A stretch of DNA of 40,344 nucleotides, taken from positions 1 through 40,344 of the forward strand of contig JACKIG010000034.1 of the NCBI GenBank assembly GCA_020638595.1. Reading direction: 5' to 3'. A program made the position numbers and the translations under genes. This document shows positions 29,804-36,173 of the stretch, one piece after another; positions within the stretch are counted from its first letter, which is position 1, and each line of letters opens with the position of its first letter. This stretch comes from Rhodospirillaceae bacterium (lineage in GTDB: Bacteria; Pseudomonadota; Alphaproteobacteria; DSM-16000; Inquilinaceae). A model generated the notes under the pieces. That model searched no databases. It was given only the letters and a program-made list of their open reading frames with translations, and was not told where the DNA came from.

Positions 29804-32437
29804 ATGTTCGACAGGCTGGCCGAGCTTTACGGCAACCTCCTCGCGTCGTGGGTCGGCGTGGTGCGCCGCAACGCGTGGGCGACGGTGGTCTTGTGCTTCG
29901 CCGCCACCGTGGCGGCCGCCGTCTTCGCCTTGTCGGACCTGCGCATCAACACCTCCAGCTCCGGCCTGATCTCCGACGATGTCCACTATCGCCAGGTGGA
30001 GATCGCCTTCGATGCCGCGTTCCCGCAACTCGACGGGCCGCTGCTGGTGGTAATCGACGGCGGCACGGCCGAGGCGACGGACGCGGCCGCCCGCACCCTG
30101 ACCCAGGCGATGCAGGGCCGTGACGACCTGTTCCGCTATGTCTACGAGCCGGCCAGCGACCAGTTCTTCCGCCAGAACGGGCTGTTGTTCCTGGACCTGG
30201 ACGAATTGGACGACCTTGCCAGCCGCGTGGCCGATGCGCAGGCCATGCTGGCCGCGCTGGCCGAGGACCCGAGCCTGCGTGGCTTGTTCGGCATGCTGGG
30301 TCGGGCGGTGGAAGCGCGCGCGGACGGCGAGGCGCTGCCCGGCGACATGGCCGGCGCCATGGACGCCATCGCCGGCACGGTGGAAGACCAGATCGCCGGG
30401 CGTCCGGGCGCGCTGTCGTGGCGGCGTCTGGTGGATGCGGGATCGGGGCGCGACGCGACCCGGGCCTTCATCATCGCCCAGGGACGGCCGCCGACCGGTG
30501 CGCAGGCCATGGTCGATTTCGTCCGCCAATCGGCGTCGGAACTGGACCGGGCGGCGATCGGCGATGTCACCGTGCGATTGACCGGCTCGCCCGCACTGGA
30601 GCTGGAGGAATTGCAGACCGTGGCGCAGGGCACGGAGATCGCGGGCATCCTGTCGTTCGTGCTGGTGACGCTGCTGCTGGTCTGGGGCCTGAAGTCCTGG
30701 CGCCTGATCGTGGCCGTGCTGATCCCGCTGGTGGTCGGCCTGGTGTGGACCTTCGCCTTTGCCGCGGTCAGCATCGGCCAGCTCAACCTGATCTCCATGG
30801 CCTTTGCGGTGCTGTTCATCGGCTTGGCGGTGGATTTCGGCATCCATTTCACGCTGCGCTTCCGCGAGGCCCTGATCGACGGCGACGCGCCCGGTGCGGC
30901 CCTGGGCACGGCGGCCGAAGGCATCGGCCGGGCACTGACGTTGAGCGCGGTGTCGGCGACCATCGGCTTCGTGTCCTTCGTGCCGACGGCCTATCGCGGC
31001 CTGGCGGAGCTGGGGATCATCGCGGGCGGCGGGATGGTCGTCGCGCTGTTCCTCAACCTCACCTTCACCCCGGCGCTGATCGCGGTTCTGCGCGCCGACG
31101 GGCCGCGGGTGCAGCGGCGGCCCGTCACCACGCCGATCCTTGCCGCCATTGTCGAGCGCCGCTATCGGATGGTCCTGGTGCTGTGCGTGGCGGCCGCGCT
31201 CGGCTGCGCGGCGCTGGCCGCACGCGTGACCTTCGACGTCAATCCCCTGAACCTGCAGGACCCGTCCAACGAATCCGTGGCGACCTTTCTGGATCTCGCC
31301 GACGACAGCGACACGACGCCCTATATCGTCAACGTCCTCGCCGACGACATGGCGACGGCCGAGGCGCTGGCGGACCGCCTCGGCGACCTGCCGGAGGTGG
31401 CGCGGGCGGTCACGCTGGCCGATTTCGTGCCGCGGGAGCAGGACCGCAAGCTGGCGGTGATCGACGACATGGCCCTGTTCCTGACCCCGGTGATGTTCGC
31501 CGTACCGGTCGGGGACCCGCCCGATACCGCCGGCCGCCGGGCCGCCGCTGCGGACCTGGCCGATGCGCTGGCAACCGTCGCGGGCGACCCGGACGACCCC
31601 GCCCTGGCCGCGGCGGCCGGGCGGCTGGAGCAGGCCTTGCGCGCCTTCGACCGGCAGTTCGGCGATGGCGAGGCCGCCTGGCAGGAGCTGGAACGCCGCC
31701 TGTTGAGCGGGTTCGAGCGGTACCTGGACGACCTGGGAATGGCCCTTTCGGCCGGCCCGGTCTCGCTGGAAACCCTGCCGGCCGACCTCGTCTCCCGCTG
31801 GGTTGCACCCGACGGGCGGGTGCGGGTCGAACTGTCGCCGGCGGAGAATGTGGCGGGGCCAGAGGCCATGCGCCGCTTCGCGCGCGCGGTCCAGGCCCAC
31901 ACGCAGAACGCCACCGGCGCGCCCGTCATCCTGACCGAAGGCAGCCAGGTGGTGATCGATGCGTTCGTCATCGCCACGTCGATCTCGATCGCCGCGATCG
32001 GCCTGCTGCTGCTCATCATCCTGCGGCACCTGGGCGACGTGATGCTGACCCTCGCGCCGCTGGTGCTGGCCGCCGTCTACACCCTGGCCGCGGCGGTGGT
32101 GCTGGGGCTGTCGTTCAACTTCGCCAATGTCATCGTCCTGCCGCTGCTGTTCGGGCTGGGCGTCAGCAGCAGCATCCACATGGTCATGCGCCGCCGCCGG
32201 CAGGGCGCGACGGCGGGGGAGCTGCTGCGCACCAGCACCCCCAGGGCCGTCACCTTCAGCGTATTGACCACCGCCGCGTCCTTCGGCAGCCTCGCCGTGT
32301 CGCCGCATCGGGGCATGTCCAGCATGGGCGTGCTCCTGACCATCGCCATCACCTTCACGCTGGTGTCCACCCTGGTCATCCTGCCCAGCATGATGCAGGC
32401 GCTGTCGGCCAAGCGCCGCGGCGGGACCGCGCCGTGA
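29804..32437 (+). CDS. hpnN: Hopanoid transporter HpnN (RND/MMPL family)
   Basis: An inner-membrane RND-type exporter of 877 residues that family knowledge links to moving hopanoids to the outer membrane. The layout is standard: a first helix (about 22-44), a large periplasmic loop, five helices (about 280-430) with VLFIGLAVDFGIHFTLRFREA, a second first-type helix (about 455-470), another loop, then a final helix set with LPLLFGLGVSSSIHMVM. Loop blocks RINTSSSGLISDD and VNPLNLQDPSNESV are typical of HpnN. GAGG directly abuts the ATG, so the start is not fully certain. It overlaps hpnA by four bases (GTGA). Confidence 0.9.
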   Translation: MFDRLAELYGNLLASWVGVVRRNAWATVVLCFAATVAAAVFALSDLRINTSSSGLISDDVHYRQVEIAFDAAFPQLDGPLLVVIDGGTAEATDAAARTLTQAMQGRDDLFRYVYEPASDQFFRQNGLLFLDLDELDDLASRVADAQAMLAALAEDPSLRGLFGMLGRAVEARADGEALPGDMAGAMDAIAGTVEDQIAGRPGALSWRRLVDAGSGRDATRAFIIAQGRPPTGAQAMVDFVRQSASELDRAAIGDVTVRLTGSPALELEELQTVAQGTEIAGILSFVLVTLLLVWGLKSWRLIVAVLIPLVVGLVWTFAFAAVSIGQLNLISMAFAVLFIGLAVDFGIHFTLRFREALIDGDAPGAALGTAAEGIGRALTLSAVSATIGFVSFVPTAYRGLAELGIIAGGGMVVALFLNLTFTPALIAVLRADGPRVQRRPVTTPILAAIVERRYRMVLVLCVAAALGCAALAARVTFDVNPLNLQDPSNESVATFLDLADDSDTTPYIVNVLADDMATAEALADRLGDLPEVARAVTLADFVPREQDRKLAVIDDMALFLTPVMFAVPVGDPPDTAGRRAAAADLADALATVAGDPDDPALAAAAGRLEQALRAFDRQFGDGEAAWQELERRLLSGFERYLDDLGMALSAGPVSLETLPADLVSRWVAPDGRVRVELSPAENVAGPEAMRRFARAVQAHTQNATGAPVILTEGSQVVIDAFVIATSISIAAIGLLLLIILRHLGDVMLTLAPLVLAAVYTLAAAVVLGLSFNFANVIVLPLLFGLGVSSSIHMVMRRRRQGATAGELLRTSTPRAVTFSVLTTAASFGSLAVSPHRGMSSMGVLLTIAITFTLVSTLVILPSMMQALSAKRRGGTAP

Positions 32438-33420
32438 CCGTGCTGGTCACGGGGGCCACGGGCTTCGTCGGCTCGGCCGTGGCGCGGCGGCTGCTGCGCG
32501 AAGGCATGGCGGTGCGCGTGCTGGCCCGCGCGGGCAGCGACCGGCGCAACCTGGACGGCCTGAATGTCGAGATCTGCGAAGGCGACCTGACGGACCGCGG
32601 CTCGCTGGACCGCGCCGTTGCCGGTGCGCAGGCGCTGTTCCACGTCGCGGCCGACTATCGCCTCTGGGCCCTGCATCCGCAGGAGATCTACCGCGCCAAT
32701 GTCGACGGCACGCGCGCGCTGATGCTGGCGGCACTCGATGCCGGCGTGCCGCGCATCGTCTACACCAGCAGTGTCGCCACCCTGGGCCTGCATGCCGACG
32801 GGACCGCGGCGGATGAAGACACCCCGGTTGCGCTGGAGAACATGATCGGCCCCTACAAGCGGTCGAAATATATGGCGGAAGAGGAGGTGAGCCGCCTGGT
32901 CGCCGAACGGGGGCTGCCGGCGGTGATCGTCAACCCGTCCACCCCGATCGGGCCGGGCGACATCAAGCCGACGCCGACCGGGCGGATGATCCGCGACGCC
33001 GTGGCGGGGCGCATGCCGGCCTATGTCGATACCGGGCTGAACATCGTCCATGTCGACGATGTCGCCGAAGGCCATTGGCTGGCCTTGCACCGGGGGGCGG
33101 TGGGCGAGCGCTACATCCTGGGCGGTGAGAACATGTCGCTGGGCGCCATCCTGGCGGAGATCGCGGCCCTGGTGGGCCGCAGCCCCCCGCGCGTCAAGCT
33201 GCCCCATGGCCTGATCATGCCCGTCGCCCATGTGGCCGAGGCCTGGGCGCGCCTGACACGCGGGGCGGAACCGATGGTCGTCCCCGATGCGGTGCGCATG
33301 GCGCGCAAGCGGATGTATTTCACCTGTGCGAAAGCCCGGGCGGCACTGGGCTATGCGCCGCGGCCGGCGCAGCAGGCAATCGCGGACGCCGTTGCCTGGT
33401 TTCGCGGCCGCGCGGCCTGA
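32434..33420 (+). CDS. hpnA: Hopanoid-associated sugar epimerase
   Basis: An extended short-chain dehydrogenase of 328 residues. It has the NAD(P) motif GATGFVG (7-13), a YxxxK pair in GPYKRSKYMAEEE, and HpnA-type blocks FHVAADYRLWALHPQEIYRANV, VNPSTPIGPGDIKPTPTGRMI, NIVHVDDVAEGHWLAL and YILGGENMSL. Members occur in hopanoid clusters, where an epimerase-like role in head-group sugar chemistry has been proposed. The GTG at 32434 overlaps the hpnN stop, so translation is coupled. The squalene-cyclase and radical-SAM hopanoid genes are not in the window. Confidence 0.92.
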   Translation: MTVLVTGATGFVGSAVARRLLREGMAVRVLARAGSDRRNLDGLNVEICEGDLTDRGSLDRAVAGAQALFHVAADYRLWALHPQEIYRANVDGTRALMLAALDAGVPRIVYTSSVATLGLHADGTAADEDTPVALENMIGPYKRSKYMAEEEVSRLVAERGLPAVIVNPSTPIGPGDIKPTPTGRMIRDAVAGRMPAYVDTGLNIVHVDDVAEGHWLALHRGAVGERYILGGENMSLGAILAEIAALVGRSPPRVKLPHGLIMPVAHVAEAWARLTRGAEPMVVPDAVRMARKRMYFTCAKARAALGYAPRPAQQAIADAVAWFRGRAA

Positions 33421-33438
33421 CCGTCCGCCCGCCGGGGA

Positions 33439-33471
33439 GATGACTTCAGGCTGAATCGGCCTGATGTCATC
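33439..33471. terminator. 13-bp hairpin after hpnA
   Basis: GATGACTTCAGGC (33439-33451) pairs with GCCTGATGTCATC (33459-33471), with one mismatch and a 7-base loop. It lies between hpnA and the convergent PilZ gene. A second 8-bp stem follows it (33506-33530), so the pair probably terminates both transcripts. Confidence 0.52.
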
Positions 33472-33505
33472 TTGCTCTCATTCATACAGTTGGAGACTGA
33501 AACAG

Positions 33506-33530
33506 CGATGATGGCGATCCGACATCATCG
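33506..33530. terminator. Second hairpin before the PilZ stop
   Basis: CGATGATG (33506-33513) and CATCATCG (33523-33530) form a perfect 8-bp stem with a 9-base loop, starting ten bases after the PilZ stop codon (minus strand). It is placed to end the leftward transcript. Confidence 0.45.
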
Positions 33531-33539
33531 CATCAGGCT

Positions 33540-33980
33540 CTACGGGATCAGGCGCGACCGCCAGCGCGTGAACCAGTTGGTGATGCCGCCCGGCGCCGGC
33601 TGGGTGGCGGCCTGGGTTGCCGTCGCCTCGGCCCGGGCCGGCCGCCGAAGGTTCGGTTCCGCCCGCAGCAGCATGCGTTCCAGCACCCAGAAGGTGTCCG
33701 AGGCAAGTTCGAGAAACCGGAATGCGACGACCTTGGTGTCCGGGTTGGCGCGGACCACGACGGCCCCGAACGGATAGGCGCCATCGGCACCGTCCATGAC
33801 GAAGGTGCCCGAGACTTCCTCTTCCGCCTCGAACCCCTGGCCGGCCTGACCGTCGTCGCGCATGGAAAACCCGCCCAGCGACCAGTCGCGGGTCAGGAAC
33901 TGGACCTCGCCCAACTGGACCGTCAGAAGCGGCAGCTCGCGGCGGACATCGCGCCTGCGGTTGCGGGGGCCAACGGACAT
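33540..33980 (-). CDS. PilZ-domain protein (probable c-di-GMP effector)
   Basis: A small 146-residue protein made almost entirely of one PilZ domain. The c-di-GMP-binding pattern is present: an RxxxR in RRRDVRRE (Arg10 and Arg14) and a D/NxSxxG motif in RDWSLGG (Asp32, Ser34, Gly37). Later strands include VSGTFVMDG and VVAFRFLEL. The C-terminal 35 residues are Ala/Pro-rich and end with a Trp/Arg-rich patch (NWFTRWRSRLIP). There is no signal peptide or membrane segment. It probably links c-di-GMP to a partner protein such as a motility or polymer machine. The partner is not adjacent. Confidence 0.85.
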   Translation of the reverse strand: MSVGPRNRRRDVRRELPLLTVQLGEVQFLTRDWSLGGFSMRDDGQAGQGFEAEEEVSGTFVMDGADGAYPFGAVVVRANPDTKVVAFRFLELASDTFWVLERMLLRAEPNLRRPARAEATATQAATQPAPGGITNWFTRWRSRLIP

Positions 33981-34189
33981 GTGCGCTCCCGGGGGGCTTT
34001 GGCGGGTTCCGGCCTCGACTATCGTCTGTCGACCGTCAATCGTCGGTTAACGCAAACCGGGCAGGCACTGGCGTGTCCGGCCAAGCTCTTCTATAACCCG
34101 AATCCGTCGGGCTGTGAAACCGTTGGGGCGGATCGGTGCCCCCCCACGTGCGGGCCTGACGCGATGCCCTGAAAGGGAGAGACGGTGCC

Positions 34190-35176
34190 ATGACCTTGCG
34201 GCTGCCCAATGAGAAGATCGCGACCGTGTTCGGCGGGACCGGCTTCATCGGGCGATACGTCGTCCATGCGATGGCCCGCCGCGGATGGCGGGTGCGCGTG
34301 GCCACGCGGGACCCCGGGGCGGCGCTGTTCCTGAAGCCCTACGGCATGGTCGGCCAGGTCACGCCGGAATTCGCCAACACCCGCGACGACGCCACGGTCG
34401 CCGCGGTGGTCGCCGACAGCGACTATGTCGTCAACCTGGTCGGCATCCTGTACGAGAAGGGCCGGCGCACCTTCCAGGCGCTGCATGTGGACGGCGCGCG
34501 GCGCGTGGCCGAGGCTGCGGCACGGGCCGGTGTGCCCCGGCTGGTCCATATCTCCGCCATCGGCGCCGATCCGGCGGCGGAAGCCGCATATGCGCGTTCG
34601 AAGGCCGAGGGCGAGCAGGCGGTGCGCCAGGCCTTCCCCGATGCGGTCATCCTGAGGCCGAGCATCGTGTTCGGGGCGGAGGACGATTTCTTCAACCGCT
34701 TCGCCGCGATGTCGCGGATCAGCCCGGCGCTGCCCCTGATCGGCGGCGGCACCACGCGGTTCCAGCCCGTCTATGTGGGCGATGTCGCCGATGCGGTGCT
34801 GGCGGGCCTGGACCGCCCCGATGCCAGGGGCCGTACCTTCGAACTGGGGGGTCCCCAGGTCTATACCTTCGCCGAGCTGATGAAGCTGATGCTGCGCGTG
34901 ATCGGCCGCAACCGGCGGCTGGCCACGGTGCCGTGGGGCATGGCGCGTTTCCAGGCCAAGCTGCTGGGGCTGCTGCCGGTGCCGCCGCTGACGCTGGACC
35001 AGCTGGCGATGCTCAAGACCGACAATGTCGTCGCCGACGGGGCGGCAACCTTGTCCGATCTCGGCATCGCGCCCACCCAGGCGGAGATCGTGCTGCCGAC
35101 CTACCTGCAGCGCTACCGTGTGGGTGGCCGGTTTGCCGGACGGCATGCGCCGGGCCTGCATCGGCGCGCCGACTGA
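34190..35176 (+). CDS. NDUFA9-like NAD(P)-binding protein
   Basis: A 328-residue atypical short-chain dehydrogenase related to the NDUFA9 accessory subunit of complex I, common in alphaproteobacteria as a stand-alone gene. It has the Rossmann motif GGTGFIG (15-21) and blocks NLVGILYEKGRRTFQALH, RLVHISAIGADP, RSKAEGEQAV and RPSIVFGAEDDFFNRFA. The catalytic Tyr of active dehydrogenases is reduced to a YARSK-like pattern, so enzymatic activity is unsure. AAGGGAG lies upstream of the ATG at 34190. A complex I or ubiquinone-related role is suggested by the family only, since no nuo genes are near. Confidence 0.87.
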   Translation: MTLRLPNEKIATVFGGTGFIGRYVVHAMARRGWRVRVATRDPGAALFLKPYGMVGQVTPEFANTRDDATVAAVVADSDYVVNLVGILYEKGRRTFQALHVDGARRVAEAAARAGVPRLVHISAIGADPAAEAAYARSKAEGEQAVRQAFPDAVILRPSIVFGAEDDFFNRFAAMSRISPALPLIGGGTTRFQPVYVGDVADAVLAGLDRPDARGRTFELGGPQVYTFAELMKLMLRVIGRNRRLATVPWGMARFQAKLLGLLPVPPLTLDQLAMLKTDNVVADGAATLSDLGIAPTQAEIVLPTYLQRYRVGGRFAGRHAPGLHRRAD

Positions 35177-35209
35177 CCGCCTGGGCGGTACGTCCTGTCG
35201 CAGGGGTAG

Positions 35210-35246
35210 TTATTCTGCGCCACGCGACAGAATAAACATAGAATAA
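35210..35246. promoter_or_regulatory. Three AGAATAA half-sites upstream of the PDC-protein gene
   Basis: TTATTCTG (35210-35217) and CAGAATAA (35228-35235) are a perfect 8-bp inverted pair. A further AGAATAA (35240-35246) repeats the right half-site exactly 11 bases on. They lie in an AT-rich 216-base gap about 150 bases before the next gene. This looks like a cooperative operator, although the inverted pair could also act as a hairpin after the NDUFA9-like gene. Confidence 0.45.
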
Positions 35247-35392
35247 CGGTTTGATTTGAAGATATTCGTTACGATTTGTTGACCGATTAGGCCGCTATTA
35301 AGAGTCTCGCTGGACCATGGTCGCGCTCTCGGCCCTGCACCCCTTGTCCCGGGCCGGCAGCCCTATCGATGGCCAGAACGGGAAGCCAAGAG

Positions 35393-35971
35393 ATGCGCGT
35401 ATCGAAATGTATTGTTCTGGGGGCTGCTGCTCTTCTGCTCCCCCTCGCCAGCGGCGCGAATGAATTCGACACGGAACTGCGTACAGCCTACCAGACCCAT
35501 ATCGTTCCGTTGTTGTCCCAGGGTATCGTCATCGACGCCATCCTTGCCCAGAACGCGGACCATGCCGGCCTGACCGATGCCGATGTGGAAGCCCTGGACC
35601 AGCAATGGCGCCAGGAGGCCGAGGCGGGCAGCGGCCCGCTGATCGACGCCGTCCTCGGCAACGCGCTGTCGGAATTCCTGGCGCAGGTCAAGGCCGACAG
35701 CGACGGCATGATCACCGAGATCTTCGTCATGGACAACCGCGGCCTGAACGTCGCCCAGAGCGACGTCACCAGCGACTACATGCAGGGCGACGAGGCGAAG
35801 TGGCTGGAAACCTTCCCGGTGGGTGGTGACGCCGTGTTCGTCGACGAGCTGGAATTCGACGAGTCCACGAACGCGTTCCAGTCGCAGGTCAGCGGCAGCA
35901 TCGTCGATCCCGCGACGGGCGAGACGATCGGGGCGATCACCGTCGGCGTGAACGTGGAAAGCCTGCTCTAG
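35393..35971 (+). CDS. Secreted PDC/Cache-domain protein
   Basis: A 192-residue exported protein. The signal peptide is MRVSKCIVLGAAALLLPLAS, cut near residue 22. The rest is one PDC (Cache-like) sensing domain: a long helix (about 24-100, with AYQTHIVPLLSQGIVIDAIL and LDQQWRQEA), then the strands ITEIFVMDNRGLNVAQS (about 107-123), TSDYMQGDEAKW, and the closing GSIVDPATGETIGAITVGV. Such domains normally sit inside receptors. Here it is free, with no membrane anchor or output domain. GGAAG lies 7 bases before the ATG at 35393. The next gene, same strand, is a chemoreceptor, suggesting a binding-protein-like partner role. Confidence 0.82.
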   Translation: MRVSKCIVLGAAALLLPLASGANEFDTELRTAYQTHIVPLLSQGIVIDAILAQNADHAGLTDADVEALDQQWRQEAEAGSGPLIDAVLGNALSEFLAQVKADSDGMITEIFVMDNRGLNVAQSDVTSDYMQGDEAKWLETFPVGGDAVFVDELEFDESTNAFQSQVSGSIVDPATGETIGAITVGVNVESLL

Positions 35972-35979
35972 AGGCCCGA

Positions 35980-36012
35980 CTGCCGCTCGCGCCGCATGGG
36001 TGCGGGCGGCAG
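35980..36012 (+). terminator. Hairpin after the PDC-protein gene
   Basis: CTGCCGC (35980-35986) pairs with GCGGCAG (36006-36012), and an inner CCGC/GCGG extends the fold. It starts eight bases after the stop. There is no T-run, so it may only attenuate read-through to the receptor gene. Confidence 0.35.
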
Positions 36013-36173
36013 TGTCGACGCCGGTGACTTGGGGGCGCGCAATGGCCCGCCTGATGCCGTCTTGCCCCAGGCCACCCGTCCCGGCGCGTCGCGATGCGCC
36101 GGTCCTACCCCCGGATCGAGGCTGACGAGCGAGCGGCCGTCGACGATGGGCGGCAATGCGAAGGGAACGGATG

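Noticed and set aside
29546..32308. Open frame of 920 codons on the minus strand opposite hpnN
   Set aside because: It overlaps both sdhB and hpnN, has no recognisable motif, and is explained by codon bias on the coding strand.
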